This document shows positions 53,301 to 57,629 of a stretch of 64,000 bases of DNA, piece after piece (the stretch's first letter is position 1; each line of letters begins with the position of its first letter). The DNA is from Varanus komodoensis. Its lineage: Eukaryota > Chordata > Lepidosauria > Squamata > Varanidae. The translations under genes and the position numbers were made by a program. Under the pieces are notes generated by a model. It was not told where the DNA came from and made no database searches. It saw nothing but the letters and a program-made list of their open reading frames with translations. Where the stretch lies: the NCBI RefSeq assembly GCF_004798865.1, contig NW_025336481.1, forward strand, positions 32,648,299-32,712,298, given 5' to 3'.

Positions 53301-56300
53301 TTATATGTTTAAAGACAGAAGCATAAACAGTAGCAATATCAGGCTGAATTGTCAGTACATGCAACAGGATATTTATTTATAGTTTTCTCTTGGATAGTTA
53401 TACCATGAATGCATAAATAAAACTGGACAGGTTAAACAGATTAAATATTTTGCAGAATTAAATGGTTTGTCAAGGGCTAATACTCCTAAAAGGAGCAGAG
53501 AAGTGTATCCTTGTAGGTATTAAAAGACAGAATGGCCCCAGATGCCTTGAAATTACATTCTCTCTCTCTCCTCCCCTTCCCTATTTTATCTACTATGTAT
53601 TGGATATTCAGTAATTTTTTAGCATATTTTTACCACAGTGATGCAATGAACTCAGAAAGGCATTTTGGCCACGAGAGAAATAATTCCCATGAGAAATGGT
53701 AGACTCAGAGAACTCTGCCTGTCCAAAACCACCAAGAGCTCTTCTGGGCTGAGCAGGGATTTGAATCTGTTATTTCCCACAGTGAAACTCTTTCAGAGAA
53801 AGCAAGCGGGTTACCGGCTGGCAGTGTCACACCATCAGCTTCCAGTCTGGATTCAAACTTCATTTGGTGTACAAGTCCGAACAAACACTCCTCTTGTCAG
53901 AGCAACAAGACTCACCAACGTGCAGGCAGCAAACACCATGTTTAGGAAACCACATCTAAAGCCTCTGCATACTTGAGAAGTAAGTCCCATATAACTCAGT
54001 GGGCTTGGCCTGAATCAACAAGCTTAGGATTGTACTAAGCCTGGCTAATAAGTTTATGAAGGAAGAAAAATAGTCTCAAAAATGGCCATTGTTATAGTGG
54101 AGAAAAATGAAATGGAACAGCTACATTCTAAAGTATGAGAGTCTAAGATGAGGTTGCTATACAAACAAACAAATCCTCTGTATTTAAAAGCAAGACACCA
54201 TTTAATGCTTTCCTATAAAGTCTAGAACAATGTTAGCAAGAACCATAATGCAACATATTTATATTTGTTTCTCTTCAAACCAGAGTGATAAGTTGGATGC
54301 AGTTTAATAGCAAACAAGGAATAAACTTGCCAGTCCATCTGGTCAACACTTTAATGCTCAATTAATTAGCCAGATGCACAACATTTGGCTGAAGCAGCTT
54401 ATAATATCGCTACTGTACTGTGAATATTTTGGACTTCATCCCAAAACATTTTTTTTAAATATAGCAACACAAAACAATGGGGTAAAGCTGTTTGTAACAT
54501 TTCAACTTTTTTTAAAAAACACTACTAATAGTTTTCCCCATTTCATGCACTCCAGTACCCAAATTAAGATTCTATTGATTTGGGCAACATGATCTTTTCA
54601 AGTCAACAATGGAAAAAGAAGCAATGAGGAGGAAGAGAGATAAAGTGAGTATTTAGCATCACACATTGCTGAAAATAAATCAGTTCATTGTTCATATTTG
54701 CATGAAGGTGAATTAGACAATGGATGCACAATCTTATTAGCTCCTACTCTAAAAATAACATGGTAGTTTTGAAAAAATGTAAGTGGGTAAAAAACTCCTA
54801 TTATACTTGCTTAGCATTTGCGGTGTGGTAACGACTCAATATCTATAGTACACTTTACAAATCACTATGTATACAGAAACAGTCATATTACATGGTGCCT
54901 GTAAAAGCCACCTTACCCTTTTGAGTCATTCTAGCAAAACCTTTGGCAGACTTAAAGATCAGTTCAGATGATTATCATACCATAATTAAGCATAGATCAT
55001 CACAAGGGATTCTCCTTTCACTTTCTTCCCACTCTAATTTCAATTTCAAACAATCTTCCCCATTACATAAGAAGTGAAGGAACTATGATTTGGTATAACC
55101 ATAATTAGTTAAAACCATGGTTTAGTTAAAAGCAGAATACAAACCACGGTTTATATGGAGGGGGGCTAACAAATAATGGCCACCCAATTGTTCTGACTGC
55201 ACAACTGCCCAGTGAACAAGCAGGGCAGGTAGTTTCTTATCTCTCCCTCTCAGCAAGTCAACATCTGGGCTTTCTCCAAATCATACAAACAGACCACTAG
55301 GTTACTTTTAAGGACTGCACTAGAATGAAATCAATAAAAGACAGAAAGTTACAAAGGACAGCTATACCTTATTCAGTGGAAAAAAATCCGAGCACCACCT
55401 CGACTCAGCTACTTATGAACCAAGCAGGTAAAGGATCATACAGTTCTCATGTGTAAGTCCCAGGTTCATCCCTGAACTTCCAATTACAGAATCTCAGAGT
55501 AAGCAGTAAGATTGTCAAAGAGTGAACCAGAGACCCCATACAAGGCTAGGGAACGAACAGGGATAAGGAACAGCTGGGAGCTGAACTGAAGTCATCTCCA
55601 AATTATAGAATCCAGGAGATTCTGCAAATCCCCATTCACCTTGGGTTTCTTGATGTGATTTTCCTTAAAGCTCCCCACCAGATATTCCATACCCCCTTAC
55701 ATATGTACTTAGAGCTGTGAAGCCTCTCCTGTGTCTTAAGGGAATGATTTCTCTTCGGTTTACAGAGCAGGACAGCTATCACCAAGGGCAGATATATGGT
55801 TTGGGGACAGGTTATCTGAAAGATCACCTCATTCTGTATGTACCTACCCAGACCCTGAGGACATTGGTGGGTGAGGGGGGTCTTTCTCTGGAAGCCCTTT
55901 CCAAAGGAAGTAAGGTAGATGGCTACCAGGAGAAGGGCCTTTTCTGTGGTGGTGGCCTGGTTGTGAAATCCCCAAAGAGGCCCTTCCTGGAGTCTACTTT
56001 GGATTCTTTTCACTGCCAGGTGAAGACCTTTTTATTCTCCCAGCATTTTAACAGTTTAATTTGTTAACTTCATTTTTAATATCGTGTTTTATTCTGTACC
56101 ACTGCAATGCTGCTGTGCTGATTCAATTGCTATAGCTATTGTGGTTCTGTTGTTTTAAGGGAATTGTGTGTGTGTTTTTATTTTTAAAAAACTTTTGTTA
56201 GCCTCCCAGATATCCTTGGCTATTGAGTAGTATTAAAATGAAATAAATACATGTTGTAAACAAAGTTACTGTGAACCTAAAAGAACCTTCAAGTGCTCAG

Positions 56301-57629
56301 CCTATGGCATCTGATAAAATATAATATTAATTTGCCACTGTTCAGGAGGTACAAGCAAGAATGGGATGCTCAGGACTGTCAGGGCCAACACAGATTCAGT
56401 GCTAGCCAGATATTTTGTCTTTTAAATAAATTAAGGTGCCATTAGAACTGTACTGCTGTTTCACAAGAGTAACTGAATTTACAGGTGTTTTCATTTTGAT
56501 CACTGCTGTGGCAGGTTTTTTTCTACTGTACACGAGTGAAAAGCCCTATAAATAGGGTGGCTAGTTTCAGAGAAAAGGAAAGGAAACTCCACAGGTCACA
56601 ACTAACTTAGGGGCAGAGTATATTACATAACTGGTAGCTGAATTTTCTTGCCTATCCCATGGAGGACCCTGAATGTAAATAAGGATGGGTACTTCACAAA
56701 ACTCTCATAATCTGATGCCTTAATATAGATGTACTACAGCAGAAAGAAATGAACAAGTAGTTGAAGACCCTGTAACATTCATCCGATGCAAAGAACTGTG
56801 GGAAAATCCCTCCCATCAAGAGTCACATGCAACTCTGGGACACGAAGCCCTCTCCTTCAAGCGAACTGGGTAGGGAGAGCATCAGCTCAGAACTTTCTCA
56901 GCCCACATTTGACAGACACCCACTGCTTCAGAAGGGAAGGGACAGCTCCGCTGTTTTGAGAGGAATCTGAGGCCTACTGACTTGGGTCAGGCTGGCAATA
57001 TACATTGCCCCCAGCTAGAGCCAATTTGGAAGGTTAGGTGGGCTTACTCAGGCTTTTGAAACCCCCTTCCCTAGATAGTAGGCTGCAAGTGTTTGTTTTA
57101 TTTAAAGCACTTCTTTGCAGTACCTCAGTATAGCAGAAGTCCAGCATGGTTCATAAGAATTAATTAGGATTTTAAAATTTTTAGCCGAGAATGCACTGGG
57201 GGTTTTTAAACATTTTTTTATTGTTATATTATTATTATTATTATTTATGTATGTTTTTATGCATTCTTTGTGAGCCGCCCCGAGGCTTTGTTGTGATGGG
57301 GGTGGCATAGAAATGTTTTAAATAAATAAGAATGATAAACTATCTGATTAAAACACAAACACCCACATCACACAATCAGTCTCAAAACACACTGAAATGG
57401 ACTTATTACAAGTTAATTTGGCTAGGCAGTTCTACCATTGGAAATCTCCTTCTATTCCCTTGTCCTCCCTTCACAACAATGATTCCAGCACCCAATACAG
57501 TCACACATAGGGAATCTACTTGACATTATAAATATATATGCCATGTGACTATTAGAGCATAATTTACCTCTAAAATGTGTTCGGCTTGCTGTTCCCGGTC
57601 AAGTTTTCGAGATGTTGTTGTAATTAAAC
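3094..57629 (-). CDS. FAT1: FAT1 protocadherin, 23 internal coding exons (5' and 3' exons outside window)
   Basis: FAT1 is a very large single-pass cell-surface cadherin that acts at cell contacts and the leading edge. It takes part in planar polarity and actin organisation (Ena/VASP binding) and in Hippo signalling; these roles are family knowledge. Seen here in order: cadherin repeats with DxNDN, LDRE and DxD calcium motifs, a post-cadherin region, EGF1, laminin G, EGF2 to EGF5, a hydrophobic helix, a basic stop-transfer stretch and a cytoplasmic tail with a five-proline run. All 23 exons have GT donors and AG acceptors. Their lengths sum to 9,555 bases and the frame stays open throughout, giving about 3,185 residues; human FAT1 is about 4,590. 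The missing N-terminal part would be the large first coding exon, right of 64,000. The missing C-terminal exons lie left of position 1. FAT3 is the nearest alternative, but the EGF4 and juxtamembrane peptides fit FAT1 better. Confidence 0.93.
3232..4262 (-). other. FAT1 intron
   Basis: 1,031 bases between the two cytoplasmic exons. I see nothing in it beyond AT-rich intron sequence. Confidence 0.85.
4263..4891 (-). CDS. FAT1: FAT1 exon, EGF5, transmembrane helix and cytoplasmic tail start
   Basis: A 629-base exon. It encodes the calcium-binding EGF5 ([20 protein letters not shown]), a short stalk, then a helix [19 protein letters not shown] and a basic stop-transfer run RRKRKRQ. The tail follows with [20 protein letters not shown], then [20 protein letters not shown], and the proline run [18 protein letters not shown], a candidate Ena/VASP EVH1 ligand as described for FAT1. 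It ends DFDYD. The acceptor is ttgcag and the donor gtaagc. Confidence 0.97.
5153..5178 (+). repeat. (TG)13 microsatellite
   Basis: An uninterrupted TG run of 26 bases in the intron between EGF4 and EGF5 exons, about 260 bases from the exon at 4,891. Confidence 0.97.
5650..5852 (-). pseudogene. decayed copy of the FAT1 laminin G exon (first half)
   Basis: On the minus strand this stretch aligns with the first about 215 bases of the laminin G exon at 8,088-8,550. Shared pieces include HGRL at the start, QSIQI in the middle and RTLNL near the end, with an exact 18-base match AAGGACACTGAACCTGGA. The match starts exactly at the position equal to the exon's 5' edge, and an AG still precedes it. 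It cannot encode a working domain: codon 17 of the matching frame is TGA (5,804-5,802), small length changes shift the frame, and the second half of the exon is absent. It sits in the intron between EGF4 and EGF5. I infer an old intragenic exon duplication that died. Confidence 0.82.
5999..6109 (-). CDS. FAT1: FAT1 exon, EGF-like domain 4
   Basis: A 111-base exon (37 codons) carrying one EGF-like domain: [20 protein letters not shown], then [17 protein letters not shown]. Human FAT1 has YCKDEPCKNGGTCFDSLDG here, a strong FAT1 signature. The acceptor is cccag and the donor gttagt. Its length is a multiple of three, so skipping it would keep the frame. Confidence 0.95.
6110..6535 (-). other. 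FAT1 intron
   Basis: 426 bases between the EGF3 and EGF4 exons. Nothing recognised. Confidence 0.85.
6536..6689 (-). CDS. FAT1: FAT1 exon, end of EGF2 and EGF3
   Basis: It encodes [20 protein letters not shown], then [20 protein letters not shown] and [14 protein letters not shown]3 has the regular six-cysteine pattern. The acceptor is tgtag and the donor gtatga; the arginine codon at its end is split. Confidence 0.95.
6690..8087 (-). other. FAT1 intron with TGCACA-rich stretch
   Basis: 1,398 bases. Contains a cluster of TGCAC/GTGCA words at about 6,955-7,065 and the poly(T) run. No known element recognised. Confidence 0.8.
7720..7739 (+). repeat. poly(T) run of 20
   Basis: Twenty T in a row in the intron between the EGF2/3 exon and the laminin G exon. 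It may be the tail of a retroposed element on the minus strand, but no body was recognised. Confidence 0.95.
8088..8550 (-). CDS. FAT1: FAT1 exon, laminin G domain second part and start of EGF2
   Basis: A 463-base exon. It starts [20 protein letters not shown] and continues [20 protein letters not shown], the [20 protein letters not shown] segment and [15 protein letters not shown], then opens EGF2 ([17 protein letters not shown]). The acceptor is gcttag and the donor gtaatt. The first part of this exon has a decayed second copy at 5,650-5,852. Confidence 0.96.
8551..9181 (-). other. FAT1 intron splitting the laminin G domain
   Basis: 631 bases. GGACTACAACTCTCCTAAGT near 8,830-8,850 is a worn relative of the palindromic repeat at 13.6 kb. 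Otherwise nothing recognised. Confidence 0.75.
9182..9339 (-). CDS. FAT1: FAT1 exon, laminin G domain first part
   Basis: It encodes [20 protein letters not shown], then [20 protein letters not shown] and [13 protein letters not shown]. This is the N-terminal beta-strand part of the laminin G sandwich and matches human FAT1 (TGNSYVKYRLTENENK). The acceptor is tatcag and the donor gtatgt; the 5' alanine codon is split with the EGF1 exon, 108 bases away. Confidence 0.95.
9448..9579 (-). CDS. FAT1: FAT1 exon, EGF-like domain 1
   Basis: A 132-base exon encoding [20 protein letters not shown], then [20 protein letters not shown] and QCPG. The cysteine spacing (C-x4-C-x5-C, then CxC) fits an EGF-like fold that sits directly before laminin G. 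The acceptor is ttgtag and the donor gtaaga. Confidence 0.94.
9580..10218 (-). other. FAT1 intron
   Basis: 639 bases before the EGF1 exon. Nothing recognised. Confidence 0.85.
10219..11020 (-). CDS. FAT1: FAT1 exon, last cadherin repeats and post-cadherin region
   Basis: An 802-base exon. It begins [20 protein letters not shown] with an irregular linker ([15 protein letters not shown]), carries a last repeat ([30 protein letters not shown]), then leaves the cadherin fold. The following conserved block ([20 protein letters not shown], then [14 protein letters not shown]) and a cysteine-bearing stretch ([16 protein letters not shown]) are typical of FAT1/2/3 before the EGF domains. It ends HRTSICLCK plus a split codon. 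The acceptor is cactag, the donor gtaaag. Confidence 0.96.
11021..12980 (-). other. FAT1 intron
   Basis: 1,960 bases, AT-rich. No element, RNA gene or extra exon recognised. Confidence 0.8.
12981..13178 (-). CDS. FAT1: FAT1 exon, cadherin repeat body
   Basis: A 198-base exon in whole codons: [20 protein letters not shown], then [20 protein letters not shown] and [20 protein letters not shown], ending YFLHIK. The acceptor is gaacag and the donor gtatga. KRKVKDHY corresponds to KRKEKDHY of human FAT1. No start codon lies near the 5' end, so I placed the exon from its splice sites and homology. Confidence 0.93.
13597..13700. repeat. imperfect palindromic dispersed repeat
   Basis: ATTTGGACTACAACTCCCAG is mirrored by CTGGGTATTGCAGTCCAAAT about 40 bases on. 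The flank GGAAGGCACAAGGTTGGGGA is one I associate with a repeat common in squamate introns. It is likely a non-autonomous DNA transposon or a part of one. The arm also resembles the ZNF143 motif core (ACTACAACTCCCA). Confidence 0.5.
14768..14880 (-). mobile_element. Sauria SINE / BovB-type tail, minus orientation
   Basis: Contains TTTGTTGTTGTAAAGCGCTG then CATACGGTGACCCTATGAAT. In reverse complement this is the squamate SINE/BovB tail (gggtcacc...tgacagcgc...acaacaaca). No clear tRNA-like head was seen, so it is a truncated copy. Confidence 0.6.
15887..16030 (-). CDS. FAT1: FAT1 exon, cadherin repeat end
   Basis: A 144-base exon in whole codons: [20 protein letters not shown], then [18 protein letters not shown] and [10 protein letters not shown]. 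The acceptor is cttaag and the donor gtaatt. Its first residue follows DREM of the preceding exon, matching DRET-ISGYTL in human FAT1. Confidence 0.95.
16031..17138 (-). other. FAT1 intron
   Basis: 1,108 bases with a short CA run near its 5' end (about 16,043-16,054). Nothing else recognised. Confidence 0.8.
17139..17276 (-). CDS. FAT1: FAT1 exon, middle of a cadherin repeat
   Basis: A 138-base exon whose junctions fall between codons: [20 protein letters not shown], then [20 protein letters not shown] and PLDREM. DADG and LDRE are the calcium motifs. The acceptor is ctctag and the donor gtaagc. Confidence 0.95.
17277..17699 (-). other. FAT1 intron
   Basis: 423 bases, AT-rich. Nothing recognised. 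Confidence 0.85.
17700..17914 (-). CDS. FAT1: FAT1 exon, cadherin repeat junction
   Basis: It encodes [20 protein letters not shown], then [20 protein letters not shown], the linker [11 protein letters not shown] and the start of a repeat to EQSVIS. LDYE replaces LDRE, a common conservative form. The acceptor is ttctag and the donor gtaggt. Confidence 0.95.
18575..18668 (+). mobile_element. Sauria SINE / BovB-type tail, plus orientation
   Basis: Ends GATGACTTGACAGCACATAA then CAACAA, the usual 3' end of Sauria SINEs shared with BovB. The head is degraded. It lies about 100 bases before the 5S-headed SINE, in the same orientation. Confidence 0.55.
18768..19012 (+). mobile_element. 5S-rRNA-derived SINE with BovB-like tail
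   Basis: The head (about 18,773-18,836) matches vertebrate 5S rRNA: TCTTGGAAGCTAAGCAGGTT (box A region) and CTGGATGGGTGACC (box C region), so it keeps a type 1 RNA polymerase III promoter in outline. The tail reads GATGGATTGGGCATGACTTT then GCGATTAAACAACAAAAATA, a BovB-like end. It resembles the 5S-headed SINEs described in lizards and mobilised by BovB. It is not a functional 5S gene: only about half of the gene is present and it is mutated. Confidence 0.75.
19075..19464 (-). CDS. FAT1: FAT1 exon, cadherin repeat plus most of the next
   Basis: A 390-base exon. It begins [20 protein letters not shown], passes [20 protein letters not shown] and the linker [20 protein letters not shown], and ends [10 protein letters not shown]. 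Both motifs are intact. The acceptor is ttgtag and the donor gtaatc. The first and last glycine codons are split, so the exon keeps the frame. Confidence 0.96.
19465..20407 (-). other. FAT1 intron
   Basis: 943 bases. A worn hAT-like dispersed repeat may lie near 19,870-20,080; it includes an uninterrupted G run at about 20,033-20,041. Confidence 0.7.
20408..20641 (-). CDS. FAT1: FAT1 exon, cadherin repeat end and next start
   Basis: It encodes [20 protein letters not shown], then [20 protein letters not shown], the linker DVNDNTPEF and the next repeat to [18 protein letters not shown] and ATDAD are all intact. The acceptor is ttacag and the donor gtatga. Confidence 0.95.
20795..21380 (+). 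mobile_element. mariner DNA transposon, internally deleted and decayed
   Basis: The plus strand carries the C-terminal end of a mariner transposase. [13 protein letters not shown] at 21,071-21,109 includes the third catalytic Asp. [20 protein letters not shown] then NLFEQWKEV follow in another frame, after a base lost near 21,135. The left edge (GAGACCCCCAAAAAACAGGA) and the inverted right edge (GGGGGACCCAAAAAA, read from 21,375 leftward) look like worn terminal inverted repeats. At about 580 bases against 1.3 kb for a whole mariner, most of the transposase is gone. Confidence 0.78.
21236..21296 (+). repeat. short tandem duplication inside the mariner relic
   Basis: GTATTGCATCAAACGCAGAG is followed after 13 bases by GTATTGCATCAAATGCAGAG, a duplicated unit of about 33 bases with one mismatch in this core. 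The first copy is in the transposase 3' end. Confidence 0.75.
21870..22030 (+). repeat. possible LINE C-terminal relic with a CxxC motif
   Basis: The reading [14 protein letters not shown] then [20 protein letters not shown] resembles the zinc-finger-like C-terminal tail (CxxCxxxCxSRIGLxSH) found in some LINE proteins. It is short and decayed, and family and extent are uncertain. Confidence 0.3.
23485..23638 (-). CDS. FAT1: FAT1 exon, cadherin repeat first half
   Basis: A 154-base exon encoding [20 protein letters not shown], then [20 protein letters not shown] and [17 protein letters not shown] is the DxD calcium motif. The acceptor is tttcag and the donor gtagtg; the last glycine codon is split. 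Confidence 0.95.
23736..23932 (-). CDS. FAT1: FAT1 exon, cadherin repeat end
   Basis: The exon encodes [20 protein letters not shown], then [20 protein letters not shown] and the linker [13 protein letters not shown]. The cysteine right after the linker is also present in human FAT1. The acceptor is gtttag, the donor gtacta. It is only 97 bases from the next exon, and it lies just downstream of the intron holding the DIRS-like fossil. Confidence 0.95.
24349..24545 (+). repeat. DIRS-like left inverted terminal repeat
   Basis: Inverted match to 28,735-28,903, including GGAAATATTGAAAGCTAATG, the pyrimidine run CTCCCCTCCCCCCTCGGTAG and the TATATATAGAG motif. Its outer about 60 bases (GGTTGCTTACCTGTAACAGA onward) extend beyond the right repeat and are matched in reverse by the internal complementary region. 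Confidence 0.85.
24714..24812 (-). repeat. DIRS-like internal complementary region
   Basis: The first half (about 24,714-24,769) is the reverse complement of the outer left end; compare TTACAGGTAAGCAACCTG here with CAGGTTGCTTACCTGTAA at 24,353. The second half (about 24,768-24,808, CGTCGTGGCCTCTGTGCATC) is the reverse complement of the outer right end. This region joins the two outer ends head to tail, as in DIRS-1, where it is thought to template a circular intermediate. Confidence 0.85.
25214..25994 (-). pseudogene. DIRS-like tyrosine recombinase region (fossil part)
   Basis: The N-terminal core-binding part is recognisable by [19 protein letters not shown] and [15 protein letters not shown]. 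The catalytic-domain start is recognisable by [18 protein letters not shown], whose arginine is in the position of the first catalytic Arg of tyrosine recombinases. These are characteristic of DIRS integrases and not of the DDE integrases of LTR elements. Degraded fossil. Confidence 0.8.
26275..27270 (-). pseudogene. DIRS-like reverse transcriptase and RNase H region (fossil part)
   Basis: Fragments resemble the DIRS reverse transcriptase end ([31 protein letters not shown]) and the linked RNase H ([34 protein letters not shown]). The region is degraded and incomplete. The family uses overlapping frames, so the parts are not all in one frame. Confidence 0.8.
27270..28513 (-). pseudogene. DIRS-like Gag-like region (fossil part)
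   Basis: The 5' coding part of the DIRS-like fossil. A cysteine/histidine cluster of the form CLLCLGEGH followed by DKCHHC is typical of vertebrate DIRS Gag-like proteins. It is followed by lysine-rich and proline-rich stretches. Treated as a fossil; not a host gene. Confidence 0.75.
28735..28903 (-). repeat. DIRS-like right inverted terminal repeat with TATA motif
   Basis: Inverted match to the left repeat at 24,349-24,545. On the minus strand it reads CTCGGTAGTATATATAGAG near 28,768-28,787, a plausible TATA box upstream of the Gag-like region, so this end is probably the former promoter end. The outermost bases also match the second half of the internal complementary region. Confidence 0.85.
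29402..33469 (-). CDS. FAT1: FAT1 giant exon, twelve complete cadherin repeats
   Basis: One exon of 4,068 bases with no stop in frame. It opens mid-repeat ([15 protein letters not shown]) and closes mid-repeat (RQVSYFITG). By eye there are thirteen repeat boundaries, giving twelve whole repeats between them. Most boundaries carry DxNDNxP (for example [27 protein letters not shown]). Five do not: [37 protein letters not shown] and PEVHLPKF. The same five appear degenerate in human FAT1 as I remember it, so they look like conserved calcium-poor hinges and not errors. Mammalian FAT1 also has one giant exon here. The acceptor is aaacag and the donor gtaagt. Confidence 0.97.
33470..35846 (-). other. 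FAT1 intron
   Basis: 2,377 bases upstream of the giant exon. AT-rich. I see no element, RNA gene or extra exon. Confidence 0.8.
35847..36057 (-). CDS. FAT1: FAT1 exon, cadherin repeat start
   Basis: The reading is [20 protein letters not shown], then DTNDHAPWF as the linker, then a repeat beginning [17 protein letters not shown] and ending AEIVYSIES plus a split glycine. The acceptor is ttttag and the donor gtacct. It is separated from the 276-base exon by an intron of 589 bases that contains a tRNA-derived SINE. Confidence 0.95.
36095..36330 (+). mobile_element. tRNA-derived SINE
   Basis: A tRNA-like head with B box GGTTCGAGTCTC (36,134-36,145), a body with GTGACTTTGAATCAGTCACT and CCTACTTCACAGGGTTATTT, and a tail GGTGGGATATAAATTTAATA. 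This arrangement is common in squamate SINEs with an L2/CR1-type tail. It fills much of a 589-base FAT1 intron. Confidence 0.65.
36647..36922 (-). CDS. FAT1: FAT1 exon, nearly one whole cadherin repeat
   Basis: This exon starts with the linker [15 protein letters not shown] and runs through a repeat ([20 protein letters not shown]) to [22 protein letters not shown] is a conservative variant of the calcium linker and LDHE of LDRE. The junctions fall between codons, so the exon could in principle be skipped in frame: 276 bases is 92 codons. Confidence 0.95.
37755..37850 (-). mobile_element. L2/CR1-type 3' tail, minus orientation
   Basis: GCATCTTGGGACGGCTCACA is the reverse complement of a gagccgtccc-type LINE/SINE tail. 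A GTTT run (about 37,757-37,780) marks its former tail end. Confidence 0.5.
40775..41075 (+). mobile_element. L2/CR1-type LINE 3' end relic
   Basis: Contains a worn LINE C-terminal reading ([19 protein letters not shown]) followed by a T-rich 3' untranslated stretch and a short tail ending near GAATGAGTAAA. It has the same layout as the copy at 55.8-56.3 kb, but more decayed. Confidence 0.5.
41599..41738 (-). CDS. FAT1: FAT1 exon, middle of a cadherin repeat
   Basis: A 140-base exon encoding [20 protein letters not shown], then [20 protein letters not shown] and TRTIGTQ. LDAE stands where LDRE is usual; human FAT1 is the same as far as I recall. The acceptor is gagcag and the donor gtaatg. 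It lies alone between introns of about 4.6 and 4.7 kb. Confidence 0.95.
44253..44299 (+). repeat. (GA)n microsatellite, 47 bases
   Basis: A long uninterrupted GA run followed after about 60 bases by a CA run. It is likely polymorphic. Confidence 0.97.
44359..44376 (+). repeat. (AC)9 microsatellite
   Basis: An 18-base AC run close to the GA run; together they form a compound microsatellite in a 4.6 kb FAT1 intron. Confidence 0.95.
46367..46577 (-). CDS. FAT1: FAT1 exon, cadherin repeat junction with a non-canonical linker
   Basis: The exon encodes [13 protein letters not shown] through PLWFDITG. It crosses a repeat boundary, but the usual DxNDN calcium linker is replaced by [18 protein letters not shown], so this junction probably binds less calcium. 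Human FAT1 has the same kind of linker here. The last glycine codon is split with the next exon. Confidence 0.95.
46578..47267 (-). other. FAT1 intron
   Basis: 690 bases. Nothing recognised. Confidence 0.85.
47268..47597 (-). CDS. FAT1: FAT1 exon, end of one cadherin repeat and most of the next
   Basis: The 110-residue reading begins [20 protein letters not shown], reaches the linker DENDNRPQF, then starts a new repeat (FYQIKLPE) and ends GEYDILT. The new repeat carries a charged loop, [14 protein letters not shown], which human FAT1 also has. [14 protein letters not shown] is the standard mid-repeat motif. Both splice sites are canonical (caatag acceptor, gtaagt donor) and both junctions fall between codons. 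Confidence 0.95.
48305..48475 (-). mobile_element. BovB/RTE 3' end relic, minus orientation
   Basis: TTGTTGTTGTTCAGCTGTTC and the following TCCTGTCCAATTATAGGTGA read, in reverse complement, as a BovB-type 3' end (gtcgtgtccgac-like). The next bases, to about 48,470, look like the preceding BovB untranslated or C-terminal region. It is too decayed to assign a frame. Confidence 0.6.
49613..50330 (+). mobile_element. BovB (RTE) LINE, 5'-truncated 3' end
   Basis: The plus strand encodes pieces of the C-terminal part of the BovB reverse transcriptase protein: [14 protein letters not shown], then [57 protein letters not shown] and [20 protein letters not shown]. The 3' tail reads GGTCGGACACGACTTTGCGA. 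The copy starts just after where the catalytic YADD motif would be. It has stops and frame changes (for example a stop near 49,684), so it is dead. BovB is abundant in squamates and ruminants and is the classic case of horizontal LINE transfer. Confidence 0.9.
53690..53780 (-). repeat. MIR-like SINE relic
   Basis: In reverse complement this stretch has a tRNA-type B box (cagattcaaatccctgctcag) and the loose layout of an old MIR-type SINE. It is too decayed for certainty. Confidence 0.3.
55836..56262 (+). mobile_element. L2/CR1-type LINE 3' end
   Basis: A degraded reading resembles the common C-terminal end of these LINEs (FSVVVAxxLWN-like, ending TFLF) around 55,940-56,035, followed by an AT-rich 3' untranslated region. 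It closes with CTCCCAGATATCCTTGGCTA and AATGAAATAAATAC. It is 5'-truncated. Family assignment is from general resemblance. Confidence 0.6.
57205..57330 (+). mobile_element. L2/CR1-type 3' tail with ATT microsatellite
   Basis: TTGTGAGCCGCCCCGAGGCT followed by GGTGGCATAGAAATG and TAAATAAATAAG is the usual 3' end of squamate L2/CR1-type elements. An ATT run (about 57,227-57,245) precedes it. It lies about 240 bases downstream, in transcript order, of the 62-base exon. Confidence 0.6.
57568..57629 (-). CDS. FAT1: FAT1 exon, 62 bases, part of a cadherin repeat
   Basis: This short exon encodes [20 protein letters not shown] plus E, where LDRE is the cadherin calcium-binding motif in mid-repeat. 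The acceptor reads ttgcag on the minus strand and the donor gtaaat. The first glycine codon is split with the upstream exon, which is not in the window. In mammalian FAT1 a similarly tiny exon follows the giant first coding exon, so this is probably exon 3. It joins in frame to the next exon about 10 kb downstream. Confidence 0.93.

Larger units (their letters stand above)
47598..57567 (-). other. FAT1 intron, about 10 kb, repeat-rich
   Basis: The longest complete intron in the window. It holds the BovB copy (49.6-50.3 kb), a minus BovB relic (48.3 kb), a LINE 3' end (55.8-56.3 kb), a LINE tail (57.2 kb) and a possible MIR relic (53.7 kb). The stretch 50.3-53.6 kb has short open frames but none with recognisable domains. 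Confidence 0.8.

Noticed and set aside
3094-57629. FAT3 as the identity of the gene
   Set aside because: FAT3 is similar in length and tail motifs, but the EGF4 peptide (YCKDxPCKN, SLDG), the stalk before the helix and the [12 protein letters not shown] tail segment fit FAT1 as I remember both sequences.
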